Positions 1-4,704 of a stretch of 42,116 bases of DNA are shown piece by piece (position 1 is the stretch's first letter; each line of letters starts with the position of its first letter). The position numbers were made by a program, and so were the translations under genes. The notes below the pieces were generated by a model. That model saw only the letters and a list, made by a program, of their open reading frames with translations. It did no database searches and was not told the origin of the DNA. Location of the stretch: the IMG/VR virus record IMGVR_UViG_3300008954_000099, positions 1-42,116 of that record. One strand, 5' to 3'. This DNA is from a virus.

Positions 1-262
1 CAGCCCAGCTATTATCACATGCGCCTACGCTGGTCATGCGTTCGCGCACGCCTTCAAGTCTCGATACCATGTGATCATCTGCGATGGGGCGCGTTGCATA
101 GCGTTCCTCAAGCTGAAGAAAACACCGACGACGCCCAGCACTCAAAACCTTTTTGCGCTGGTAGGAGGTGAATAGCGACTCCGCAAACTTACGATCACGG
201 TCGCGTAAGTAATCTTTTGGCAGCAATGTGGCGAAGCGGTCGGCGTAAGTGATGCGGGGCAT
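1..262 (-). CDS. Hypothetical protein, 3' part outside window
   Basis: An open frame starts at an ATG at 262 and runs off the left edge with 87 residues visible. It begins MPRITYADRFATLLPKD and contains an Arg/Lys-rich stretch (QRKKVLSAGRRR). I do not recognise it. The start is supported by an AAGGAG Shine-Dalgarno 8 nt upstream and by a strong promoter (288-341) whose predicted transcript begins about 20 nt before the ATG. It is the first gene of the leftmost operon. Confidence 0.75.
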   Translation of the reverse strand, partial: MPRITYADRFATLLPKDYLRDRDRKFAESLFTSYQRKKVLSAGRRRCFLQLEERYATRPIADDHMVSRLEGVRERMTSVGACDNSWA

Positions 263-287
263 GTATCTAACTCCTTATTACTCTATA

Positions 288-341
288 AGTATCTCATAAA
301 ACGAGAAAAAAGTCAAGATTTATTTGTCAAGAGAATGTCAA
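288..341 (-). promoter_or_regulatory. Triple-TTGACA sigma70 promoter P1
   Basis: On the minus strand it reads TTGACA (336-341), 5 bp, TTGACA (325-330), 8 bp, TTGACT (311-316, the -35), 17 bp, GATACT (288-293, the -10). It drives the partial gene at 1-262. It is one of six promoters in the left 5 kb with this geometry. Confidence 0.8.
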
Positions 342-348
342 GAAAGGT

Positions 349-546
349 TTATTTGATGTGTTCCCATTCGGTGGCCATCCCTCGATGCTGCGTGCCTCCG
401 ACCAAAACCGTGATCACTTCATAGGGGGAATCAGTGCTGCCAACAGCGATTACCACACCTGGCTTATCAGTGTATGTAAAATGCTTGTTGTTTTTGGCAG
501 CCCAAAACATCATTGTCTTCATTTTCACCAGATCACCGACTTTCAT
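349..546 (-). CDS. MKVGDLV-family small protein
   Basis: 65 residues beginning MKVGDLVKMKTMMFWAAK, with a central GVVIAVG strand. It is the last gene of its operon, and it lacks the usual LEVxNES tail, ending EWEHIK before a TAA. That fits the idea that the tail is kept only when another gene follows. Its start overlaps the preceding family member by 14 nt. Function unknown. Confidence 0.8.
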   Translation of the reverse strand: MKVGDLVKMKTMMFWAAKNNKHFTYTDKPGVVIAVGSTDSPYEVITVLVGGTQHRGMATEWEHIK

Positions 547-715
547 TGATCACTTCCAGCCACGCCACCGGTTCAAGTTGGATTCTTTCGCGATCTGTCC
601 ACATGACACCTACACGATTGCGTGTGTTGGGTCGATGCGGGACCGGTCCAAGGTTTACAACAATACCGACGAGCAAATCGCTATCCTCCATTCTTACCAA
701 ATCACCGACTTTCAT
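533..715 (-). CDS. MKVGDLV-family small protein
   Basis: 60 residues from the ATG at 715, ending LEVINESR. An in-frame ATG at 769 would add an 18-residue Cys-rich leader, but that stretch is the micropeptide gene at 712-816 read in another frame. The start at 715 has GGAG 8 nt upstream and gives the family N-terminus. The core GIVVNLGP and the strand VGVMWTD are visible. The start ATGA overlaps the stop of the micropeptide, and the 3' end overlaps the next gene by 14 nt. Confidence 0.82.
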   Translation of the reverse strand: MKVGDLVRMEDSDLLVGIVVNLGPVPHRPNTRNRVGVMWTDRERIQLEPVAWLEVINESR

Positions 716-816
716 TGCAGTGGCTCCATCGCATAAGCAAAAAGCCATGCAAAATAGGCAAAAACGCAAAGCATCATAATGCCAGAGGCGTCCTCAAGAT
801 ATTGTCTGAACTTCAT
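712..816 (-). CDS. 34-residue single-span membrane micropeptide
   Basis: Starts MKFRQYLEDASG, followed by a hydrophobic aromatic-rich helix (MMLCVFAYFAWLFAYA) and a short tail. A very strong Shine-Dalgarno (GGAGGAG) sits just upstream of the ATG, and the gene is the first one after promoter P2. The stop overlaps the ATGA of the next gene. By inference it is an inner-membrane micropeptide with a cytoplasmic charged N-terminus. Function unknown. Confidence 0.65.
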   Translation of the reverse strand: MKFRQYLEDASGIMMLCVFAYFAWLFAYAMEPLQ

Positions 817-835
817 TAGCTCCTCCTACTCTATA

Positions 836-890
836 AGAATACCAAATAAGAGGGCCAAAGTCAAGACATCAAATGTCAAGAGAATGTTAA
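836..890 (-). promoter_or_regulatory. Triple-TTGACA sigma70 promoter P2
   Basis: Boxes on the minus strand are TTAACA (885-890), TTGACA (874-879), TTGACT (859-864, -35) and TATTCT (836-841, -10) with a 17-bp spacer. The middle box is 15 bp from the -35 here, against 14 in the other five promoters. The TAA stop of the upstream gene (887-889) lies inside the distal box. Downstream CTTATAGAGTA is shared with P1. Confidence 0.8.
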
Positions 891-1171
891 GGACACTTTG
901 TAAATGAAGCCATTCGGTCATCAATAAAATCCTTGGCAAAACGCAAGCCTGAAAACTTAGGTTCTTCCTGTGTTTCTTCGGCTTGCTCGAGTAGTTTGTG
1001 ACATTCTTTGCCGTACTCTCGCACGAGTTTGATCAAGTCGAGCTTGGAAAGCATGGATTTGCCACTGTGGCTAATGGTGTTGGCATACTTCTTGCAAAGA
1101 AGGTTTGCGATTTTCTGTGCATCCAACAGTCCGCTCGGATCGCTGGTGTCGATAACGATTGTCATTTTCAT
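887..1171 (-). CDS. Hypothetical protein, 94 aa
   Basis: Begins MKMTIVIDTSDPSGLLDAQK and is predicted mainly helical, with a Lys-rich middle (KLDLIKLVREYGKECHKLLEQ). I do not recognise it. Its ATG overlaps the TGA of the preceding MKVGDLV gene, whose CTCGAGGT codons supply the ribosome binding site. It is the last gene of the P3 operon; its stop codon sits in the distal TTAACA box of P2. Confidence 0.7.
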   Translation of the reverse strand: MKMTIVIDTSDPSGLLDAQKIANLLCKKYANTISHSGKSMLSKLDLIKLVREYGKECHKLLEQAEETQEEPKFSGLRFAKDFIDDRMASFTKCP

Positions 1172-1329
1172 TTAACTACCTCGAGCACTTTTTCTCTACC
1201 TGGCCAAATACGCCCCTTGATAAAAACATCAAACACGAGGGTGCCACCAGGGAGTCTCCGACTGGCAATGATAACCCCTATGGGCTTTCCCACTGCATAC
1301 TTGCAACGCACCAAGTCACCGACTTTCAT
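1168..1329 (-). CDS. MKVGDLV-family small protein, 53 aa
   Basis: Begins MKVGDLVRCKYAVGKPIGVI, contains a VFDVFIKGRIW strand, and ends VLEVVK, one of the shortest members. The end is cut to a 4-nt overlap (ATGA) with the unrelated gene at 887-1171, but the CTCGAGGT ribosome-binding sequence is kept. The 5' end shares the 14-nt overlap with the gene upstream. Confidence 0.75.
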   Translation of the reverse strand: MKVGDLVRCKYAVGKPIGVIIASRRLPGGTLVFDVFIKGRIWPGREKVLEVVK

Positions 1330-1471
1330 TTATAACTTCCAAGGTGTGGGCGGGAGTTGCGAACGTTCCGTAACTCCCCCAGTTTACGCGGACAATGCCA
1401 GCACGACTATAAACCACGATCCCTACTCGCAAATGACAGTTGCGCTTTCTCACAAGGTCACCCACTTTCAT
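1316..1471 (-). CDS. MKVGDLV-family small protein, 51 aa
   Basis: Begins MKVGDLVRKRNCHLRVGIVV, with the strand GIVRVNWGSYG, and ends LEVINESR. It is near the minimal size for the family: N-terminal strand, GIVV strand, V-x-V-x-W strand and tail. Its ATGA overlaps the stop of the small basic protein upstream, with AGGTG as Shine-Dalgarno. The 3' end overlaps the next gene by 14 nt through ATGAAAGTCGGTGA. Confidence 0.75.
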   Translation of the reverse strand: MKVGDLVRKRNCHLRVGIVVYSRAGIVRVNWGSYGTFATPAHTLEVINESR

Positions 1472-1605
1472 GCTCTCACCTTCTGGCGACAAGCACGTTT
1501 GTTTGCTTCTTTCTTGCGATCCTTCATGGCTCCTGCACGGCGAAAATGCGCGTGTACTGCGAGCCAGTTGCGAGCCTTCGGGGTTTTAGCCTTTCTCTTT
1601 TTCAT
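1468..1605 (-). CDS. Small Arg/Lys-rich phage protein, probable leaderless gene
   Basis: 45 residues from the ATG at 1605 (47 from the ATG at 1611). The protein is strongly basic, with a core ARNWLAVHAHFRRAGAMKDR and a tail rich in KK, KR and CR. From memory it resembles a widespread very short phage protein with an N-x-LAV-x-AHxRxAG pattern; function unknown. The -10 box of P3 (1612-1617) lies immediately upstream, placing the predicted +1 on the A of the ATG at 1605. There is therefore no room for a Shine-Dalgarno. The stop overlaps the next gene's ATGA. Confidence 0.6.
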   Translation of the reverse strand: MKKRKAKTPKARNWLAVHAHFRRAGAMKDRKKEANKRACRQKVRA

Positions 1606-1611
1606 ATTCAT

Positions 1612-1665
1612 AATATACCATTTACCCCTGCAAAAGTCAAGTCTCAAATGTTAAGAGAATGTCAA
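1612..1665 (-). promoter_or_regulatory. Triple-TTGACA sigma70 promoter P3
   Basis: Boxes on the minus strand are TTGACA (1660-1665), TTAACA (1649-1654), TTGACT (1635-1640, -35) and TATATT (1612-1617, -10) with a 17-bp spacer. The TGA stop of the upstream gene (1662-1664) falls inside the distal box. The +1 is predicted on or next to the start codon of the first gene. Confidence 0.78.
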
Positions 1666-1829
1666 GCCTTACTTATAACTCTGAACCTACAACCAACGCG
1701 CCCTGTTACCAACTTTCCAGTAGATAAAAACAGCACGTCGATATAATGGTGGCCAGGGGCAGACGAATGAATGTTTTGCACGATAGCTAAGTTGCCTTTC
1801 GGACTTTGAACAAGATCACCTACTTTCAT
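1662..1829 (-). CDS. MKVGDLV-family small protein, 55 aa
   Basis: Begins MKVGDLVQSPKGNLAIVQN and contains HHYIDVLFLSTGK. It is the last gene of its operon and ends FRVISKA, a decayed form of the LEVIS-E tail whose DNA still resembles a junction (AGAGTTATAAGTAAG). The stop codon TGA is part of the distal TTGACA box of P3. The start overlaps the preceding member by 14 nt. Confidence 0.75.
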   Translation of the reverse strand: MKVGDLVQSPKGNLAIVQNIHSSAPGHHYIDVLFLSTGKLVTGRVGCRFRVISKA

Positions 1830-2016
1830 TTAGAACCTCCAAGTTCTCATCGGTCCACCAACCTTTTCCATAGCGGTATGTTTCCTTAGCTTCAATCCAA
1901 AAAATCCTAACGTACTCTTCAGTCTTCTCCATGATGATACCTAACTCCGTCGGATCAACCTTAGAGTAAACATGGCGATCACCAAAATGTCCGCGTACAA
2001 GATCACCTACTTTCAT
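1816..2016 (-). CDS. MKVGDLV-family small protein, 66 aa
   Basis: Begins MKVGDLVRGHFGDRHVYSK, with the core ELGIIMEKTEEYVRIFWIE, and ends NLEVLNESR. The L-E-V codons read TTG GAG GTT, a perfect GGAGGT Shine-Dalgarno 5 nt before the ATG of the next gene. Its own ATG follows directly after the TAA of the gene upstream. Confidence 0.8.
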   Translation of the reverse strand: MKVGDLVRGHFGDRHVYSKVDPTELGIIMEKTEEYVRIFWIEAKETYRYGKGWWTDENLEVLNESR

Positions 2017-2379
2017 TTAGTATGCAATCCTCGTTTGGGGATAAATGGAGAAGCCTCCACCTCGGTGTACAATGTCGTCGCTACTTTCTCCGACGCGCAC
2101 AAAGTCATAAAAATCTATGGCGTCGGCGCCTTCGACTCTGGTGTCGTCGCACCAATCCATAAAATCGGTCAAGGCATCAATAACTTCATAGCCTTCGTAC
2201 CATTTGATCTGTGTCCACCGGAAAAGAAGGGTGCCTTTCTCATTATCATAATCCTTGATCATCTCGTCGGCATGCTCAAAACACAAAGCGCGTGCTTCGG
2301 GGCACTTGGCCAATGTCGTCAAAAACTGTGGCATCACTTCTGGACCCACTACCAAAACGACTTCTGATCGATAACCCAT
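2017..2379 (-). CDS. Conserved phage protein of the MGYRS type, 120 aa
   Basis: Begins MGYRSEVVLVVGPEVMPQF, an N-terminus I remember from many phage hypothetical proteins (MGYRSxV). It has a mixed alpha/beta composition with a Trp-rich middle (FRWTQIKWYEGYEV) and an acidic region (DWCDDTRVEGADAIDFYDF). Function unknown. It is the first gene after promoter P4 with GGGAGAG as ribosome binding site, and is followed without a gap by two MKVGDLV genes. Confidence 0.75.
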   Translation of the reverse strand: MGYRSEVVLVVGPEVMPQFLTTLAKCPEARALCFEHADEMIKDYDNEKGTLLFRWTQIKWYEGYEVIDALTDFMDWCDDTRVEGADAIDFYDFVRVGESSDDIVHRGGGFSIYPQTRIAY

Positions 2380-2411
2380 CTGCTCTCTCCCTTTTTCGAG
2401 CTTATAATAGT

Positions 2412-2465
2412 ATTATAGCGGAGATTGACTTGAAAGTCAACCCGCAAATGTCAAGAGAATGTCAA
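2412..2465 (-). promoter_or_regulatory. Triple-TTGACA sigma70 promoter P4
   Basis: Boxes on the minus strand are TTGACA (2460-2465), TTGACA (2449-2454), TTGACT (2435-2440, -35) and a perfect TATAAT (2412-2417, -10) with a 17-bp spacer. An imperfect inverted repeat (GCTATAAT...ATTATAAGC, one bulge) overlaps the -10 and start site and could be an operator. Confidence 0.82.
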
Positions 2466-2528
2466 GAGGTTTCACTTATAACCTGGATAGTCCGCGTCAA
2501 TCCACATGACCAAATCACCTACTTTCAT
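2462..2528 (-). pseudogene. Broken MKVGDLV-family copy
   Basis: Starts normally (MKVGDLVMWIDADYPG) but the reading frame stops after 18 residues at 2472. The DNA then shows the family's end signature, GGTTATAAGTGAAA, out of frame. Read in the original frame it would give V-I-S-E-T-S and a TGA at 2462-2464 inside the distal box of P4, as in the gene at 1662. A large internal deletion with frameshift explains this. The N-terminal 18-mer may still be translated, since its start and ribosome binding site are intact. Confidence 0.65.
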
Positions 2529-2704
2529 GATTGCCCTTGTTGGTAGGGGCTAACCAAATGCGGCATGACCCAGCCCCTTCTACCGTCAACCCAAAGAACC
2601 ACCGGGCAAGGCGTGGAGCTGCCATCAAAAAAGTACCAAGACACTATGATACCCAGGATGCCAGATTCAGACTTAAGGTTTCTCACCAAATCACCGACCT
2701 TCAT
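2525..2704 (-). CDS. MKVGDLV-family small protein, 59 aa
   Basis: Starts at the ATG at 2704, giving MKVGDLVRNLKSESGILGII. A longer in-frame extension to 2881 only reads across the neighbouring gene. It contains the strand CPVVLWVDGRRGW and ends SPYQQGQS instead of LEVxNES. The following copy is broken, and the 14-nt junction is reduced here to a 4-nt ATGA overlap with AAGGG as ribosome binding site. Confidence 0.75.
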   Translation of the reverse strand: MKVGDLVRNLKSESGILGIIVSWYFFDGSSTPCPVVLWVDGRRGWVMPHLVSPYQQGQS

Positions 2705-2915
2705 TTGTAAACTCCGAATCGTCACACCACACCTGGACGGGCGGAAAACGAGGCTTGCCATTGAGTCTAAACCAGTACACAAGGTAAGGAAACCGCTGGC
2801 CACATGGTTCGCTGAAGCTGATGTGTGCGAGCACTCCATGATCACTTTCACAACCCCTGTCCCAATATTGCGAGAAAACAAGATCTCCCACGGCTAAAGG
2901 TTTATTTGGGCGCAT
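2691..2915 (-). CDS. MKVGDLV-family protein with extended N-terminus, 74 aa
   Basis: Starts at the ATG at 2915 (MRPNKPLAVGDLVFSQYWDR), chosen for its GGAGGT Shine-Dalgarno. The motif is shifted by seven residues and reads AVGDLV. The middle is longer than usual (YLVYWFRLNGKPRFPPVQVW) and the end is EFTNEGR. The 5' overlap with the gene upstream is 14 nt but of a different sequence (ATGCGCCCAAATAA), so the length is conserved where the sequence is not. Confidence 0.75.
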   Translation of the reverse strand: MRPNKPLAVGDLVFSQYWDRGCESDHGVLAHISFSEPCGQRFPYLVYWFRLNGKPRFPPVQVWCDDSEFTNEGR

Positions 2916-3072
2916 TGAGCACCTCCAAACTTTCTGTTCTAAAAAGCCAACGCCTTTCTGCGAATAACACGCGCACATATTCGCCATTTCGAGAGATAGA
3001 AGTCACCAACAGTGCAGGCGAAGGTTCACCGCACAGTGTCTTTCGTTGTTTTACAAGATCACCGACCTTCAC
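2902..3072 (-). CDS. MKVGDLV-family small protein, GTG start, 56 aa
   Basis: A GTG at 3072 begins (M)KVGDLVKQRKTLCGEPSPA, with GGAGGT five nt upstream inside the preceding gene. The core is LLVTSISRNGEYVRVLFAE; the end is SLEVLNAPK. GTG replaces ATG by one base change in the shared junction, which also changes the upstream gene's N-E-S to S-E-G. It overlaps both neighbours by 14 nt. Confidence 0.75.
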   Translation of the reverse strand: MKVGDLVKQRKTLCGEPSPALLVTSISRNGEYVRVLFAERRWLFRTESLEVLNAPK

Positions 3073-3241
3073 TTAGAACCTCCAAGTGCTTCTCGGTGTA
3101 TTGTCGCGCTCCCCTCATTGTCATGACAAGCACGCGACGACCAAAGATCGAGTCATCCATCGGACTGGTAAGGAACTTAGTAATGATCCCCACATCCTCA
3201 CGTATCGAGTTTTTGAATCTCACAAGATCACCGACCTTCAT
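3059..3241 (-). CDS. MKVGDLV-family small protein, 60 aa
   Basis: First gene after promoter P5. The predicted mRNA leader is only about 12 nt and is mostly the Shine-Dalgarno AGGAGATGAG. The protein begins MKVGDLVRFKNSIREDVGII, has a basic middle (GRRVLVMTMRGARQY), and ends HLEVLSEGR, where TTGGAGGT serves the next gene's GTG start. Confidence 0.8.
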   Translation of the reverse strand: MKVGDLVRFKNSIREDVGIITKFLTSPMDDSIFGRRVLVMTMRGARQYTEKHLEVLSEGR

Positions 3242-3259
3242 CTCTCATCTCCTATACAC

Positions 3260-3313
3260 AGTATAGCACCGGACCCACACAGAGTCAAGTGCCAAATGTC
3301 AAGAGAATGTCAA
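3260..3313 (-). promoter_or_regulatory. Triple-TTGACA sigma70 promoter P5
   Basis: Boxes on the minus strand are TTGACA (3308-3313), TTGACA (3297-3302), TTGACT (3283-3288, -35) and TATACT (3260-3265, -10) with a 17-bp spacer. The stop codon of the upstream MazG-like gene (3314-3316) abuts the distal box. Confidence 0.82.
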
Positions 3314-3709
3314 CTACCAGTCAGTAGGATCGTTGGCTATGACACCAGCCTCCCACTCCATCCCTGGCTGCATGGTTTTTTGGCGGGGAGTGGTGGACTT
3401 TAAGATGATGCCCTGCATAAATCCGCCGCGCTTCTCAGCCTTCTCGCGGGCTGCGTTTAACACCTCTTCAAAATCAATGTCGTGCAGGAATGTGAAAGCA
3501 AACAAAACTTCGAGCATGTCTGCCGCCTCCTCCACGCATGAGTTCTCAACAAACTCATCGGTTTCCTCAATGATCTTTTCTCTGAGACATTCAATGTGTT
3601 CGGCTCGATCTTTTACTTTGCGCCACTCACACGTTCTGCCACTTTCTTCGATGATTTGCGGGATAAAATCCCTAACAAGTTTCATTTGTTTCTCCATTGT
3701 TGTTTTCAT
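3314..3709 (-). CDS. MazG-like NTP pyrophosphohydrolase
   Basis: 131 residues (123 if translation starts at MKLVRDF, 3685, which has GGAG six nt upstream). The motifs KLVRDFIPQIIEESG, LREKIIEETDEF and EEAADMLEVLFAF match the all-alpha NTP pyrophosphohydrolase fold of the COG4997 type. There the E-E-x2-E and E-x2-D acidic residues bind Mg and hydrolyse nucleoside triphosphates. The end GGFMQGIIL also fits. By inference it adjusts the nucleotide pool or an alarmone during infection. It is the last gene of the P6 operon and its ATGA overlaps the previous MKVGDLV gene. Confidence 0.75.
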   Translation of the reverse strand: MKTTMEKQMKLVRDFIPQIIEESGRTCEWRKVKDRAEHIECLREKIIEETDEFVENSCVEEAADMLEVLFAFTFLHDIDFEEVLNAAREKAEKRGGFMQGIILKSTTPRQKTMQPGMEWEAGVIANDPTDW

Positions 3710-3918
3710 TTTTCACTAATCACCTCTGCTTCATCGTTGGCCAAGTCCCACTCCCCACAATCAAACTGGACAATCCACATCTGACAGCCGCGCCGATATT
3801 CGTCTTGTTTTTTCACGACGCCGATTCGGCTGCTTTCGTAAAAGCAAAAGAAACATTCGCACTCTCCATTGGCATATGGAGGACAGTCGGCTACTTTTAC
3901 TAAGTCACCCACTTTCAT
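3706..3918 (-). CDS. MKVGDLV-family protein with Cys cluster, 70 aa
   Basis: Begins MKVGDLVKVADCPPYANGEC, followed by CFFCFYES, so four Cys (C12, C20, C22, C25) might bind metal; no other member shows this. The later core is SRIGVVKKQDEY and MWIVQFDCGEWDL. It ends AEVISEK. The junction (GAGGTGATTAGTGAAA) still contains a typical GTG start position, but the frame from it stops after 14 codons and the real next gene starts a few bases on. Confidence 0.78.
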   Translation of the reverse strand: MKVGDLVKVADCPPYANGECECFFCFYESSRIGVVKKQDEYRRGCQMWIVQFDCGEWDLANDEAEVISEK

Positions 3919-4138
3919 TTACAACCTCCAAGAGCGCGCGCATGTGCCAGCTTTTGCCGCCGCGTGGCCAAACCACGATAGCATCATTCCACACATCGCA
4001 ATCGGGATCACGGTCTAACGAATAACCTCTTGATTCAAAAGCGATCACAATACCATATCCCATCTCATCAAGTCCCTTTTGAAAACCGGGGTCTCCCTCG
4101 GTGTGGCTCTTTATTTTAACTATGTCACCGATTTTCAT
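3905..4138 (-). CDS. MKVGDLV-family small protein, 77 aa
   Basis: Begins MKIGDIVKIKSHTEGDPGFQ, a conservative variant of the family start. The core MGYGIVIAFES and DAIVVWPRGGKSWHM is visible, and it ends LLEVVNESG. The final Gly is explained by the next gene's Val3 codon GTG: the overlap ATGAAAGTGGGTGA gives GGG as last codon instead of CGG. TTGGAGGT is the next gene's Shine-Dalgarno. Confidence 0.8.
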   Translation of the reverse strand: MKIGDIVKIKSHTEGDPGFQKGLDEMGYGIVIAFESRGYSLDRDPDCDVWNDAIVVWPRGGKSWHMRALLEVVNESG

Positions 4139-4301
4139 TGATCACCTCGAGTGCTCTTACCATGAAAGGCACAACCTCACCATTCAGCAAAACATCTACA
4201 AAAGATACATTCATGCCATGACGAATATCGCTCACCACAATCGCATAGACTCCGGGTCGAGCGTACTTGTTCTTCACTCGCACCAAGTCACCTACTTTCA
4301 C
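4125..4301 (-). CDS. MKVGDLV-family small protein, GTG start, 58 aa
   Basis: A GTG at 4301 begins (M)KVGDLVRVKNKYARPGVYAI. The core is VVSDIRHGMNVSFVDVLLNGE and the end ALEVINENR. Too short for a 60-codon cutoff, but fixed in place by exact 14-nt overlaps on both sides and by GGAG within the upstream codons. The final N-E-N-R reflects the neighbour starting MKIGD (ATC) instead of MKVGD. Confidence 0.77.
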   Translation of the reverse strand: MKVGDLVRVKNKYARPGVYAIVVSDIRHGMNVSFVDVLLNGEVVPFMVRALEVINENR

Positions 4302-4488
4302 TAATCAACTCCATCTGGTCAAGTGATGTTGAATAGATTTGTCCATCCCACCACACAAATGCGCGGGTAATAACGGGATAGCCACCCTTGTCCTCTCCAA
4401 TGGATACAATATCATCACGAATAAAAATCCCAAGAGTGGGTCTTTCATATGGACCAAACGTTATTTTTACTAAATCACCGAGCGTCAC
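4288..4488 (-). CDS. MKVGDLV-family small protein, GTG start, 66 aa
   Basis: A GTG at 4488 begins (M)TLGDLVKITFGPYERPTLGI. The core is GYPVITRAFVWWDGQIY and it ends QMELISESR, where ATGGAGTTG carries the GGAG for the next gene. The start motif has drifted (TLGDLV) yet the 14-nt overlap with the gene upstream is retained. Confidence 0.78.
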   Translation of the reverse strand: MTLGDLVKITFGPYERPTLGIFIRDDIVSIGEDKGGYPVITRAFVWWDGQIYSTSLDQMELISESR

Positions 4489-4681
4489 TTATAACCTCTA
4501 AAATCTCTGCCACATCAGCCTTGTAAGTGGCAATAAAATGGCCGCGCGGCCCATAAGTCCAAATGATTTCAATAGCCCCGTTACGATTTTTTTGTACAAT
4601 GCCTGTCCAGTTAGCGCAGTAATCTAAACCAGGACGAAGCGTATGTTGGCGCGTAAACTTAACCAAATCGCCGCGCTTCAT
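4475..4681 (-). CDS. MKVGDLV-family small protein, 68 aa
   Basis: Starts at the ATG at 4681 (MKRGDLVKFTRQHTLRPGLD) with AAGGAG seven nt upstream; it is the first gene after promoter P6. The core contains TGIVQKNRNGAIEIIWTYG and the end is EILEVISDAR, in which AGAGGT is the ribosome binding site of the next gene. Confidence 0.8.
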   Translation of the reverse strand: MKRGDLVKFTRQHTLRPGLDYCANWTGIVQKNRNGAIEIIWTYGPRGHFIATYKADVAEILEVISDAR

Positions 4682-4704
4682 CACTATCTCCTTAGTATGT
4701 ATCC

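Larger units (their letters stand above)
349..4681 (-). repeat. Tandem array of MKVGDLV-family genes
   Basis: Sixteen paralogous small genes (one broken) lie here among a few cargo genes. Members begin MKVGDLV or a close variant, carry a central hydrophobic GIV(V/I) strand and a V-x-V-x-W-like strand, and end LEV(I/L/V)(N/S)E-x. The middle is highly divergent, so the DNA is not a simple repeat. By inference the fold is a small SH3-like beta barrel; no catalytic residues stand out. Ten neighbouring pairs overlap by exactly 14 nt, nine of them through ATGAAAGTnGGTGA or a near variant, which encodes MKVGD in one frame and NES-x-stop in the other. The upstream codons for L-E-V (TTG GAG GTn) form the Shine-Dalgarno GGAGGT. 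The array is divided into operons by promoters at 836-890, 1612-1665, 2412-2465, 3260-3313 and 4705-4758. Confidence 0.85.

Noticed and set aside
998-1654. Plus-strand open frame of 218 codons
   Set aside because: It runs antisense across four minus-strand genes that have ribosome sites, family motifs and exact overlaps. No ribosome site or promoter of its own.
2705-2881. N-terminal extension of the gene at 2525-2704
   Set aside because: The extension is another frame of the 2691-2915 gene; the family start and ribosome site are at 2704.
520-4310. Recurring plus-strand string ACTTTCA(T/C) that looked like an irregular repeat or CRISPR-like array
   Set aside because: It is the reverse complement of the MKVGD start codons. 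Spacing is irregular, and there are no palindromic repeats or uniform spacers.
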